Assembly: GCF_022565915.1 (NCBI RefSeq)
Contig: NZ_JAJOYX010000001.1
Location: 62,001-126,000, forward strand
DNA length: 64,000 bases
From: Nesterenkonia sp. LB17
Lineage (GTDB): Bacteria; Actinomycetota; Actinomycetes; Actinomycetales; Micrococcaceae
Reading direction: 5' to 3'
A program made the translations under genes and the position numbers. The notes beneath the pieces are model-generated. The model did no database searches and was not told the origin of the DNA. It was given only the letters and a program-made list of their open reading frames with translations. Positions 1-7,879 of the stretch are shown here, piece by piece. Within the stretch, counting starts at the first letter, position 1; each line of letters begins with the position of its first letter.

Positions 1-352
1 ATCCGACCGCGGTGCGCTCGTCGTAGCGCTGCACCGGGGAACCGTTGATCAGGATCTCGCCGGTGCTGCCGGTGTCGAGACCACCGACGGCGCGCAGCAG
101 CGTGGACTTGCCGCAGCCGGAGGAACCCAGGATCGCGAGCACCTCACCGGGAGCGATCTGCAGGCTGACGTCGCGCAGCACGGTGCGCGATCCGAAGGCG
201 CGGCCGACGCCGGAGAGCTGGACATCGAGTGACGTGTACTGCTGCCGGCTGTCAGGCTTGGCGGCAGCCACGGAGGTGGCGTCTGAGGGCACGGCAGGGC
301 CGGCAGCGGTTGTTGCGGTGTAGTCGGTCAGGGTGGAGGCAGGCGAAATCAT
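1..352 (-). CDS. ABC transporter ATP-binding protein, sulfonate/nitrate type (partial, 3' end outside window)
   Basis: Reading leftwards from ATG at 352, the first 117 codons are open to the window edge. After a Ser/Ala/Thr-rich lead of about 45 residues comes a typical ABC nucleotide-binding start with Walker [10 protein letters not shown]. The style ([16 protein letters not shown], then [16 protein letters not shown]) resembles SsuB/TauB/NrtD ATPases, which energise import of alkanesulfonates, taurine or nitrate. A GGGAG ribosome site sits 9 nt upstream. A SAM-I riboswitch lies directly before it, which favours a sulfur substrate. The signature, Walker B and the permease/binding-protein partners lie outside the window, so the substrate is inferred. 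Confidence 0.8.
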   Translation of the reverse strand, partial: MISPASTLTDYTATTAAGPAVPSDATSVAAAKPDSRQQYTSLDVQLSGVGRAFGSRTVLRDVSLQIAPGEVLAILGSSGCGKSTLLRAVGGLDTGSTGEILINGSPVQRYDERTAVG

Positions 353-363
353 CAGAGGATACT

Positions 364-471
364 CCCATCGATCCTGGCGGTAGCACCCGGCGAAAAGACA
401 CCCTTGCAAAGGTGCCCCTCCCTGGGTTGCTGCGGCGTCGACGAGCCAGATCTCTCGGCCGCTCGGGATGG
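364..471 (-). promoter_or_regulatory. SAM-I (S-box) riboswitch controlling the sulfonate-type ABC gene
   Basis: On the minus strand the order is CCATC, GAGCGGCCGAGAGATCTGGC, GACGCCGC, the core GCAACCC, a P3 hairpin, GGTGCTACCGCCAGGA and closing GATGG. This is the actinobacterial S-box pattern (AGA turn, GCAACC, GTGCTA-CC). P1 pairs CCATC with GATGG. The Shine-Dalgarno GGGAG begins inside the 3' strand of P1, so SAM binding should hide it and block translation of the ATG at 352. Expected effect: expression when SAM/methionine is scarce. Confidence 0.88.
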
Positions 472-481
472 TACGCGGATC

Positions 482-511
482 AGACTACGCCCAGGCGGGG
501 AATCCGATCAA
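482..511 (-). promoter_or_regulatory. candidate promoter of the leftward SAM-riboswitch unit
   Basis: On the minus strand TTGATC (506-511) and TAGTCT (482-487) are separated by 18 nt and would start transcription just before the riboswitch. Match is moderate; no transcript data. Confidence 0.4.
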
Positions 512-555
512 TGTCGCGTTCAGCAAATGAGACAAAACGCAACACATATCGCGAC

Positions 556-586
556 TTGACTTTCTGCCCACGTTCACCATTACAGT
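556..586 (+). promoter_or_regulatory. candidate promoter of the metNIQ unit
   Basis: TTGACT (556-561) is followed after 19 nt by TACAGT (581-586), or after 17 nt by ATTACA. Transcription would begin a few bases before the riboswitch at 599. This and the opposite promoter share the 472-598 intergenic space. Confidence 0.45.
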
Positions 587-598
587 GAAGGCACTCAA

Positions 599-692
599 CC
601 ATCCAGAGCGACCGAGAGATCTGGCTCGAAGACGTCGCAGCAACCCGGAGGGCTTCACGGCCTCCGCCGGGTGCTAACGCCAGGACCGATGG
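599..692 (+). promoter_or_regulatory. SAM-I (S-box) riboswitch controlling metNIQ
   Basis: CCATCC opens P1; AGAGCGACCGAGAGATCTGG, GACGTCGC and GCAACCCGG follow, then a P3 hairpin, GGGTGCTAACGCCAGGA and the closing GATGG. GCGAC/GTCGC forms P2 and CCGG/CCGG closes P3. GGAG, the ribosome site of metN, starts in the closing strand of P1, 8 nt before the TTG start. This implies translational OFF control by SAM. It mirrors the riboswitch at 364-471. Confidence 0.9.
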
Positions 693-702
693 AGTATGCC
701 CC

Positions 703-1617
703 TTGATTTCCCTGTCCCATGTCTCGACGACCTTTGCCGCCCGCGGCCACGAGCCGCTGACCGCGGTCGATGACGTCAGCCTCGAGGTGCCGCGCGGCAG
801 CATCCAAGGCATCATCGGGTTCTCCGGCGCCGGCAAGTCCACGCTGCTGCGCAACATCAATCTGCTCGAGCGCCCCACCTCGGGCCAGGTCAGCGTCGCC
901 GGCACCGAGCTGACCGGCTTGGACGATGCGGCGCTGCGCCGGGCCCGGCACCAGATCGGCATGATCTTCCAGGGATTCAACCTGGTCAACAACCTCAGCG
1001 TCGCCCAGAACGTCGAGCTGTCGCTGAAGTTCGCCGGGGTCAAGGACCGCCGTGAACGTCTGCGGCGGGCGGCCGAGGCGCTGGAGATCGTGGACATCAC
1101 CGACAAGGCCTCCGTGTATCCGGCTCAGCTCTCGGGTGGTCAGAAGCAGCGCGTGGCGATCGCTCGGGCACTGGCGACCAAGCCTGAGGTGCTGCTCTGC
1201 GATGAGCCGACCTCTGCGCTGGACCCCTTCACCACTGCCACCGTGCTGCAGTACCTCGCGGATGTGAACCGTGAATTCGGCATCACCGTGGTGATCGTGA
1301 CCCACGAGATGGAAGTCATCAAGGCTCTCGCCGACAACGTCGCGGTGATGGAGGATGGGCGGGTCGTCGAGGAGTTCCCGGCGAGCGAGCTCCGCCGAGA
1401 AGGGTTCAATCCGCGGACCTCGATCGGAAAGTACCTGCTCAGCGATGGGATACGGCTGGACCGCAGCGGCCCGGCCGCGCATGGGTCGGAGTCCGGCGAG
1501 CAGAAGTCGGGTCAGTCCACGCGACGCTCCCCGCAGCACGCGGAGTCTCAGGATCAGGGTCAGACGCGCCGGTCAGAGCACGCCGCCCTGGCCGGCTCGG
1601 CAGGGGGTGTGCGCTGA
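703..1617 (+). CDS. metN: methionine ABC importer ATP-binding protein MetN
   Basis: ATPase of the MetNIQ D/L-methionine importer, peripheral on the inner face of the membrane. Walker A GFSGAGKST is at residues 39-47, the Q-loop is FQGFNLVNN, the signature LSGGQKQR, Walker B LLCDEPTSALD and the H-loop VTHE. Start is TTG at 703, fixed by the GGAG site at the end of the riboswitch. The ABC domain ends near residue 245. The remaining 60 residues are Ser/Gln/Arg-rich and look disordered; the NIL domain that lets methionine inhibit classical MetN is missing. The stop codon overlaps the metI start (TGATG). Regulation is probably by the SAM-I riboswitch alone. Confidence 0.92.
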   Translation: MISLSHVSTTFAARGHEPLTAVDDVSLEVPRGSIQGIIGFSGAGKSTLLRNINLLERPTSGQVSVAGTELTGLDDAALRRARHQIGMIFQGFNLVNNLSVAQNVELSLKFAGVKDRRERLRRAAEALEIVDITDKASVYPAQLSGGQKQRVAIARALATKPEVLLCDEPTSALDPFTTATVLQYLADVNREFGITVVIVTHEMEVIKALADNVAVMEDGRVVEEFPASELRREGFNPRTSIGKYLLSDGIRLDRSGPAAHGSESGEQKSGQSTRRSPQHAESQDQGQTRRSEHAALAGSAGGVR

Positions 1618-2285
1618 TGGACCTCGTCATCGAGCGGCTTCCCGAGATCAACCAGGCCATGCTGGAGACCTTCGCGATGATCGGGGTCGCCATCCCGGTG
1701 GCGGTCCTGCTGGGCACCCCGCTGGGGATCTGGCTCTTCGTCCACGCTCCCGACGGACTGGCGCCGCGGCCACGGTCTCATGCGATCGTCTCCGGGGTGG
1801 TGAACATGATCCGGTCCTTCCCGTTCCTGATCCTGCTCATCGCCATCATCCCGTTCACCCGGTTCGTGGTCGGCACCTCGGTGGGCACCGCCGCGGTGAT
1901 CGTCCCGCTGACGATCAACGCCATCCCCTACTTCGCCCGTCTGGTGGAGCAGAACATCACCCAGCTGGGCTCCGGTGCGGTGGAGGCGTCCCGGGCGATG
2001 GGCGCCACGCGCGGGCAGATCATCCGCAACGTGCTGCTCGTCGACGCCAAGCCCGGACTGATCGGCTCCATCACCATCACCACGGTCAGCTTCATCTCCT
2101 ATTCGGCGATGTCAGGGCTGGTCGGCGGCGGGGGCATCGGTGACCTGGCGATCCGCTACGGCTACTACCGCTATGAGACCCCCACCATGATCGCCGCCAT
2201 CGTACTGATGGTGCTGCTGGTGACTCTGGTGCAGTTCGCCGGCACCCGGCTCGCCCGGGCCTCGGACCGGCGCGTCACCGCCTGA
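1617..2285 (+). CDS. metI: methionine ABC importer permease MetI
   Basis: 222 residues, the family's usual size, with about five hydrophobic segments. The EAA loop that docks on MetN is visible as VEASRAMGATRGQIIRNVLL. The start overlaps the metN stop, so translation is coupled. Forms the transmembrane channel of the MetNIQ importer. The stop codon lies in the first unit of a 17-nt tandem repeat. Confidence 0.92.
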   Translation: MDLVIERLPEINQAMLETFAMIGVAIPVAVLLGTPLGIWLFVHAPDGLAPRPRSHAIVSGVVNMIRSFPFLILLIAIIPFTRFVVGTSVGTAAVIVPLTINAIPYFARLVEQNITQLGSGAVEASRAMGATRGQIIRNVLLVDAKPGLIGSITITTVSFISYSAMSGLVGGGGIGDLAIRYGYYRYETPTMIAAIVLMVLLVTLVQFAGTRLARASDRRVTA

Positions 2286-2362
2286 CCGCGATCACCGCAT
2301 GACCGAGATCCTCGCCTGACCGAGATCACCGTCTGAGCAGGATCTTCGCCTGACCCGCGCAT
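2278..2362 (+). repeat. 17-nt degenerate tandem repeat spanning the metI stop codon
   Basis: Five units of about 17 nt (core CGCCTGACCGAGATCA with changes) start at 2278, 2295, 2312, 2329 and 2346. Each carries a TGA at the same place. Because 17 is not a multiple of three, the TGAs fall in all three frames. The rest of the gap to metQ (2363-2492) shows nothing recognisable. Confidence 0.55.
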
Positions 2363-2492
2363 CCGCGGAACGGCAACACCACCCCGCATCACCTCGCTCC
2401 GCTGCCAGGGCTGGCGTCCGACGTCGCGCCCTGGTCATTCCCGCACACCCTCTGGGCACATGTCGCCCAGCCATAGAAAGCAGCCCAAACCC

Positions 2493-3365
2493 ATGAACGC
2501 TCTACGCCCCGCGATCCTCACCGGCGCAGTCCTCTCCGCCGCAGCCCTGAGCCTGACCGGCTGCGGGCTGGTGGAGGATGATTCCACCATCAGCATCGTG
2601 GTCACCGAATCCGCGCCCTTCCAGGAGCCCGCCGAGATCGCCGCCGAGCTGCTCGCGGAGCAGGGCTACGAGCTGGACATCACCTATATGACCGATATCG
2701 TCCAGCCCAACCAGGTGGTCAACCAGGGCGAGTTCGAGGGCAACTACTTCCAGCACCTGGCCTATCTGAACAACTTCAACCAGTCCAACGACACGCAGGT
2801 CGAGCCGCTGTTCTCGGTGTACTACGCCCCCGCCGGGCTGTTCTCACTGGAATACGACTCCCTCGAGGAGCTGCCCGACGGGGCCGAGATCAACCTGCCG
2901 GTGGATCCCTCGAACAACGGCCGGGCGCTGCAGCTGCTCGCCGATGAGGGCCTGATCGAGATCGACGAGTCCGTCTCGATCATCGAACTGACCCAGAACG
3001 ACATCACGGAGAACCCCCGGGACTTCAAGTTCGTGGAGACCGACCAGCAGTCAGCTGCGCAGGTGCTGCCCGACGTCGACGCCGGCTTCGCCTTCGTCCG
3101 GCTGATCGCCGAGGCCGACCTGGACCTCGAGGAGACCACGCTCAGCATCGAGGACGGACGCGAAGAGGTGCGCACCCCGTTCACCTGCGTGGTCGCCGTC
3201 GGACCGGACGGGGTCACCGATGAACAGGCCCAGGCGCTTCAGGACGCCTTCCAGTCCGAAGAGGTCGAACAGTGGTTCGAGGAGTACCAGGGCGGGGTCA
3301 TCGACTTCGAGGACTTCATCACTATCGACAACGCCGAAGAGATCTGGGCGGACTTCAGCGCATGA
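2493..3365 (+). CDS. metQ: methionine-binding lipoprotein MetQ (copy 1)
   Basis: NlpA/MetQ family substrate-binding protein that delivers methionine to MetNI, anchored outside the membrane. I chose ATG 2493 over ATG 2460 because it gives a clean Sec lipoprotein signal: hydrophobic stretch then LTGC with the lipid-modified Cys at 24. Family features include VTESAPFQEPAEIAAELL and YMTDIVQPNQVVNQGEFEGN. 290 residues, normal length. Its stop overlaps the next metQ start by ATGA. Separated from metI by about 200 nt, so it may also have its own promoter, though I see none. Confidence 0.9.
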   Translation: MNALRPAILTGAVLSAAALSLTGCGLVEDDSTISIVVTESAPFQEPAEIAAELLAEQGYELDITYMTDIVQPNQVVNQGEFEGNYFQHLAYLNNFNQSNDTQVEPLFSVYYAPAGLFSLEYDSLEELPDGAEINLPVDPSNNGRALQLLADEGLIEIDESVSIIELTQNDITENPRDFKFVETDQQSAAQVLPDVDAGFAFVRLIAEADLDLEETTLSIEDGREEVRTPFTCVVAVGPDGVTDEQAQALQDAFQSEEVEQWFEEYQGGVIDFEDFITIDNAEEIWADFSA

Positions 3366-4264
3366 GCACATCCAGCGCCCCCACGCTCTCCCGGCGTCGA
3401 GTATTGAGCGGTTCACTGGGCATGGCCGCTCTGCTCGGCGTCGGGAGCCTCACCTCGGGATGCGGCCTCGCCGGCGGGGCCGGCGCCGACCGCAGCCTGC
3501 GCCTGGTGGTCACCGAGAACGCCCCCTTCCAGGAGCCGACCCGCATCGCCCAGCGCATCCTGGAGGCCGATGGCTGGGAGTTCAACGCCACCTACGTCAC
3601 CGACATCATCCAACCCAACCACGCGGTGAGCAACGGCGAATACGACGTCAACTTCTTCCAGAACATCAGCTATCTGCGCCAGTTCAACGCGGACAACGAC
3701 CTCGACATCGAGCCGATCTTCTTCATGTTCGAGCAGCCCTCGGGGATCTACTCCGCGCAGCACGACTCGCTGGAGGAGCTCCCGGACGGCGCCCAGATCG
3801 CGCTGCCGGTGGACACCGCGAACAACGGGCGCGGGATCCGGCTGCTCGCCCGCGGAGGTCTGATCGAGATCGATGAGTCCAAGCCTGTCGCCGCGCTGAG
3901 CGTCCGGGACATCACCGCCAACCCCAAGGACCTGCAGTTCATCGAGGTGGACCAGCAGTCGGTGGGGCAGATCTACGCGGATGTCGACGCCGTCTTCGGC
4001 TTCGCCCGGCTGCTGGCCGAGATCGATGTGCTCCCCGACGAGGTGCTGATCATGGAATCAGCCGAGGAGGCGCTGCCCTTCGCGCTCGCGGTCTGCGCGC
4101 GCCCGGGCTTCCGCGAGGAACAGCCCGAGCGCTTCGAGGCGCTCAAGGCCGCCTACCACTCCGCGGAGGTGCGTGAGTGGTACGGCGAGTACCTCGACGG
4201 TCTGCTCAACCCCGCCTTCGACCGAGACATCGACGCCGCATGGAAACAGGTGAACGACGCATGA
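3362..4264 (+). CDS. metQ: methionine-binding lipoprotein MetQ (copy 2, Tat-type signal)
   Basis: A second NlpA/MetQ family binding protein, clearly a paralogue of the preceding one (VTENAPFQEPTRIAQ, YVTDIIQPNHAVSNGEYD in the same places). Start is the ATG overlapping the upstream stop. The signal differs: twin-arginine SRRRVL at residues 10-15, a hydrophobic segment, then TSGC with the lipid Cys at 34. It therefore probably leaves the cell folded through Tat, whereas copy 1 uses Sec. The two proteins may bind different ligands (D/L-methionine, methionine sulfoxide or a related thioether); this is inference. Confidence 0.88.
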   Translation: MSTSSAPTLSRRRVLSGSLGMAALLGVGSLTSGCGLAGGAGADRSLRLVVTENAPFQEPTRIAQRILEADGWEFNATYVTDIIQPNHAVSNGEYDVNFFQNISYLRQFNADNDLDIEPIFFMFEQPSGIYSAQHDSLEELPDGAQIALPVDTANNGRGIRLLARGGLIEIDESKPVAALSVRDITANPKDLQFIEVDQQSVGQIYADVDAVFGFARLLAEIDVLPDEVLIMESAEEALPFALAVCARPGFREEQPERFEALKAAYHSAEVREWYGEYLDGLLNPAFDRDIDAAWKQVNDA

Positions 4265-5481
4265 GCCGCACCATCCCTGAAGAGCTCCTGACCCGCATCC
4301 GAGAAGGCGCCGTACAGCGTGAGCTGGAGCGGATCCTGCCCTTCGAGCAGGTCGGCTGGCTCGACGACGTCGGCTTCGGCGCGCTGCGCGTGCCGACCGA
4401 GTTCGGCGGCGAGGAGCTCAGCATCGAGGGGCTCATCGCCGAGGTGATCGCGCTCGCCGAGGCAGATTCCAACATCGCCCACCTCTACCGCGGGCATTTC
4501 GGGTTCGTCGAGTCGCTGCGCTTCCAACCTGCGCCGGTGCGCGAGCTCTGGTACGCCCGGGTGCTCAAGGGCGGCACGGTGGGCAATGCCTCCACGGAGA
4601 AGGGCGGCAACGCGTTGGGCAGCCTGAACACCCGATTGGACCGCGACGAGCATGGCGCGGCGCTGCTCACGGGCGAGAAGTGCTACTCCACCGGCACGAT
4701 CTTCTCGACCTACACCCGCGTCTCAGCTTCTCAGGCCCAGGAAGGGGAGGGGCGACGCTTCGCTGTGGTGCCCACAGACGCCGCCGGGGTGACCCTGCTC
4801 GATGACTGGGACGGCTTCGGGCAGAAGCTCACCGGCACCGGCACCACGCGGCTGGACTCCGTGGCGGTGGAGGACCTCGCGGTGCTCGGACGCAGCCCGG
4901 GCGATCACGAATCCGTCCACGAGGCGGCGTTCTTCCAGCTCTACCTGCTCGCCGTCCAAGCAGGAATCGCCAAGGCGGCCCTGGCAGATGCCACGTCCAC
5001 ACTGGCCCGGCGCACCCGCACCTTCAACACCTCCACCGCCGGGCAGGCCTTCAGCCAGGATCCGCTGATCCAGCAGGTGGTCGGGAAGATGTCCTCTAAG
5101 GCCTTCGTGGCCGAGGCCGCCGTGCTGCAGGCGGCCCGCACCCTGGACCGGGCACTGGCAGCGGGCCTGCAGGCCGGCACCGGCGGCCCCGAGTTCCATG
5201 GCGAACCACCGGTTCAGATCCATGATGCGGAGATCGCCGTGGAGAAGGCCCAGATCAGTGTGCCGGAGCTGGTCCTGGCGGTGACCTCGGAGCTGTTCCA
5301 GACCGTGGGCGCCTCCGCCACGCTGCGCACCAAGGCGCTGGACAGGCATTGGCGCAATGCGCAGACCATCGCCACCCACAACCCGGTCGTCTTTCGCGCC
5401 CGCTCACTGGGCGACCATGAGATCAACGGCACCCTGCCCCAGGGGCTCAACGCGATCGGCGAGGCCAAGGAGAAACCATGA
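4261..5481 (+). CDS. acyl-CoA dehydrogenase-family flavoprotein, SfnB/DszC-like
   Basis: 406 residues with the acyl-CoA-dehydrogenase fold signature: an N-terminal helical part (PTEFGGEELSIEGLIAEV), a middle beta domain (GNASTEKGGNALGSLNT; LTGEKCYSTGTIFS) and a C-terminal helical bundle (ELFQTVGASATLRTKALDRHWRNAQT). The THNPVVFRAR ending is typical of the SfnB/SfnC/DszC flavin monooxygenase branch, used to scavenge sulfur from sulfones or thioethers. Start ATG overlaps the metQ2 stop (ATGA); the stop overlaps the next gene the same way. Operon context with SAM-controlled methionine uptake supports a sulfur acquisition role; the exact substrate is unknown. Confidence 0.82.
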   Translation: MSRTIPEELLTRIREGAVQRELERILPFEQVGWLDDVGFGALRVPTEFGGEELSIEGLIAEVIALAEADSNIAHLYRGHFGFVESLRFQPAPVRELWYARVLKGGTVGNASTEKGGNALGSLNTRLDRDEHGAALLTGEKCYSTGTIFSTYTRVSASQAQEGEGRRFAVVPTDAAGVTLLDDWDGFGQKLTGTGTTRLDSVAVEDLAVLGRSPGDHESVHEAAFFQLYLLAVQAGIAKAALADATSTLARRTRTFNTSTAGQAFSQDPLIQQVVGKMSSKAFVAEAAVLQAARTLDRALAAGLQAGTGGPEFHGEPPVQIHDAEIAVEKAQISVPELVLAVTSELFQTVGASATLRTKALDRHWRNAQTIATHNPVVFRARSLGDHEINGTLPQGLNAIGEAKEKP

Positions 5482-6893
5482 CCATCCATTTCAACGCCTT
5501 CGACATGCTGGTCCCGGTGCATCAGTCGCCGGGCCTGTGGCGCCACCCAGAGTCGCGGATCGCAGAGTTCGACACGCTCGAGTACTGGACCGAGCTGGCC
5601 CGCACCGTGGAGCGGGCAGGCTTCTCATCCTTGTTCCTGGCTGACATCCCCGGGGTCTATGACGTCTACGGCGGCACCGCCGAGGCAGCTGCCCGCGGTG
5701 GAGTGCAGTTCCCGCTGCTGGACCCGCAGGTCATCGTGCCGGCGCTCGCCGCGGCCACCACACACCTGGGATTCGGGCTGACCGCCTCGGTGACCTATGA
5801 GGCTCCGTACGCCCTCGCTCGGCGCTTCGCCACCCTGGATCACCTCACTCGGGGCAGGATCGCGTGGAACATCGTCACCAGCTATCAGGACTCCGCGGCG
5901 CGCAATCTCGGACTTGCCACACAGATCCCGCATGACGAGCGCTACGACCGCGCAGACGAGTACCTCGAAGTGATGTACAAGCTCTTCGAGCACTCCTTCG
6001 AAGACGGCGCGGTCCTCGCGGACAAGTCCACCGGGGTCTTCGTGGATCCGGAGAAGGTCCACCCGATCGACCACCAGGGAGAGTGGTTCACCGTGCCCGG
6101 GGAGATGCTCACCCACCCAGGACCGCAGCGCACCCCGCTGCTCTTCCAGGCGGGGTCCTCCGCGCGGGGACAGAAGTTCGCGGTGGACCATGGCGAGGCG
6201 ATCTTCGTGGTCAGCTCGTCCCCGCAGCGGCTGGCTGTTCAGGTCTCCGAGACCGGCAGGGCACTGTTGGAGGCCGGGCGTGATCCCGAATCCGTGCGGT
6301 TCTTCGCCATGGCCACGATCATCGTGGCCGAGACCGAGGAGCTGGCACAGGCGCGGCTCGCCGAATACCGCGAGTATGTGGACACCGCCTCGGCACTGAC
6401 GCTCTTCGGCGGGTGGACCGGGGTGGATCTCTCGGATCTGCGCGAGGACGACGTCGTCGCCGATGTGCAGACCGAGGCCAATCAGTCGGCGCTGGCGATG
6501 TTCACCAAGGACCCGTCCAAGCACTGGACGGTGCGAGATGTCGCGGAGTTCATCTCCATCGGTGGGCGCGGGCCGCTGATCGTGGGAGACCCGGTGCAGG
6601 TCGTCGATGAGCTGGTCCGGTTCAAGGAGCTCTCCGGGGTGGATGGGTTCAACATCTCGGCCGCAGTGCGGCCCGCGGACTTTGAACGCTTCGAGACCTT
6701 CGTGACTCCGGAGCTGCGCCGACGAGGTCTGCTGCCCCAGCGCCCCGAGACCCCGGTGACGCTGCGCGAGGCGCTGTTCGAAGATGGGCCGCACCTGCGC
6801 GCGGATCATCCCGCGCGCCGGGCTTCTCAGCGTGAGGCGCGCAGCAGGATCTCGTCGGCGATCGCGCCGGCGACGTCTCTCGGCTCTCCGTAG
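5478..6893 (+). CDS. LLM-class flavin-dependent monooxygenase, NtaA/SnaA/DszA type
   Basis: 471 residues, usual for the two-component bacterial-luciferase-like NtaA/DszA/SfnG group, which uses reduced FMN from a separate reductase. Recognisable parts: FSSLFLADIPGVYDVYGG, HLGFGLTASVTYEAPYALAR, TLDHLTRGRIAWNIVTSYQD, HPGPQRTPLLFQAGSSARG. Start overlaps the previous stop by ATGA. Together with the preceding flavoprotein it probably oxidises an organosulfur compound and releases sulfite or a thiol. No flavin reductase gene is adjacent. The last 67 nt overlap the convergent gene ending at 6827; the tail beyond about residue 440 is poorly conserved in appearance. Confidence 0.85.
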   Translation: MTIHFNAFDMLVPVHQSPGLWRHPESRIAEFDTLEYWTELARTVERAGFSSLFLADIPGVYDVYGGTAEAAARGGVQFPLLDPQVIVPALAAATTHLGFGLTASVTYEAPYALARRFATLDHLTRGRIAWNIVTSYQDSAARNLGLATQIPHDERYDRADEYLEVMYKLFEHSFEDGAVLADKSTGVFVDPEKVHPIDHQGEWFTVPGEMLTHPGPQRTPLLFQAGSSARGQKFAVDHGEAIFVVSSSPQRLAVQVSETGRALLEAGRDPESVRFFAMATIIVAETEELAQARLAEYREYVDTASALTLFGGWTGVDLSDLREDDVVADVQTEANQSALAMFTKDPSKHWTVRDVAEFISIGGRGPLIVGDPVQVVDELVRFKELSGVDGFNISAAVRPADFERFETFVTPELRRRGLLPQRPETPVTLREALFEDGPHLRADHPARRASQREARSRISSAIAPATSLGSP

Positions 6894-7792
6894 GCGGGCA
6901 GGTGGGCGCGGCTGATATCGGCATCCGGCAGCACCGCCAGGACGACGGCGCCCTCGGCCGACTCGAGGTCCGGAACCTGCAGATCGACCGCGGCCGCGAA
7001 GAGTCCCGGCACCGCCATGACCGCCTCCACCGCAAGCTCGTGCAGAGCATCGGGCAGCACCGTGGTCACATCGATGGTCAGCCCGCCCGCCGAGATCTCC
7101 AGCGAGTCCTGCAGCTGCACGGGGACACCTCGTGCGGGCACGTCGTCGGGATCAAGGCCCCGGCTGCGCAGCTGGTCCTGCGCAGCGGGGGTCGAGCCGT
7201 CGGCAGGGACGGGCACCGCGGTGCCGGCGAGCAGCGCGTGCCGACTGCGCGCCTGGGCATCGGCCTGCATCAGCTGGCTCAATGTTGAGCTGCCGTCGCC
7301 GAGGACCGTGGCGGGCAGTCGCAGCAGGGAGGCGCAGACCCGCTCGCCGACGACGAAGGCGCGGATCGCGGAAGGCGCTGGGCGCACGACGGTCGTGCCA
7401 GGATCAGCGGCGCCCTGGTCGCCTGTGCGCTGGTCACCCGAGTCCGGATCAGCGTCAGCCTGATCTGTGTGAGTCTGATCGGCATCGTTCTGCTCCGCTG
7501 GCAGCGGCACCTCTTGGAGCTGCAGGTGCCGACGCAGGAGCTGCGGATCCGCAGTGATCCGGCGCGCGTGGGCGCTCACCAGTGTCGTCACCACCGAGTC
7601 CATCCCGCCGACGACCACGCCGCCGAAGACGAAGACCTGGCTGTGCTCGCCCACAGGCTTCAGCGTCACCCGCCTGCGCCGCAGGGCTCGGCGCAGAAGC
7701 TGGTCATGGCGCGGGGCCTCGGGGTGTTCGTTCAGTGTTCGGGTGCCGAGGGTCTCGACGATCAGTCGGGCGGCGGATGTCTCAGTCGGCAT
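6827..7792 (-). CDS. degenerate ATP-grasp-like protein
   Basis: 321 residues from ATG 7792. That start is supported by TATCCT seven bases upstream, fitting a leaderless transcript. Parts match the ATP-grasp domain of cyanophycin-synthetase/GshAB-type ligases: IRAFVVGERVCASLLRLPA followed by VLGDGSSTLSQLMQADAQAR. An acidic, Gln/Asp-rich insert with repeating DQTHTDQADADPD character (about residues 105-135) separates an N-terminal GGVVVGGMDSVVTTLVSAHA block. The usual Mg-binding end of the fold is weak (DLQVPDLESAEGAVVLAVLP). Enzyme activity is uncertain. Its 3' end overlaps the monooxygenase gene on the other strand. Confidence 0.6.
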   Translation of the reverse strand: MPTETSAARLIVETLGTRTLNEHPEAPRHDQLLRRALRRRRVTLKPVGEHSQVFVFGGVVVGGMDSVVTTLVSAHARRITADPQLLRRHLQLQEVPLPAEQNDADQTHTDQADADPDSGDQRTGDQGAADPGTTVVRPAPSAIRAFVVGERVCASLLRLPATVLGDGSSTLSQLMQADAQARSRHALLAGTAVPVPADGSTPAAQDQLRSRGLDPDDVPARGVPVQLQDSLEISAGGLTIDVTTVLPDALHELAVEAVMAVPGLFAAAVDLQVPDLESAEGAVVLAVLPDADISRAHLPAYGEPRDVAGAIADEILLRASR

Positions 7793-7799
7793 AGGTCTC

Positions 7800-7805
7800 A
7801 GGATA
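7800..7805 (-). promoter_or_regulatory. -10 element, leaderless start
   Basis: TATCCT on the minus strand, 7 nt before the ATG at 7792, which would be the first transcribed codon or nearly so. Confidence 0.45.
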
Positions 7806-7879
7806 TAGGTTGGCCGTGGGACCGCCCCCATTCTCAGAGGCGAGCACCCACGGCCGTCACTGCTTGTCAGTGCCTGAAG

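Noticed and set aside
599-692. SAM-IV instead of SAM-I riboswitch
   Set aside because: The order AGAG, CTGGC, GCAACC, GTGCTAACGCCAGGA with P1 closing after it fits SAM-I; SAM-IV-specific parts were not seen.
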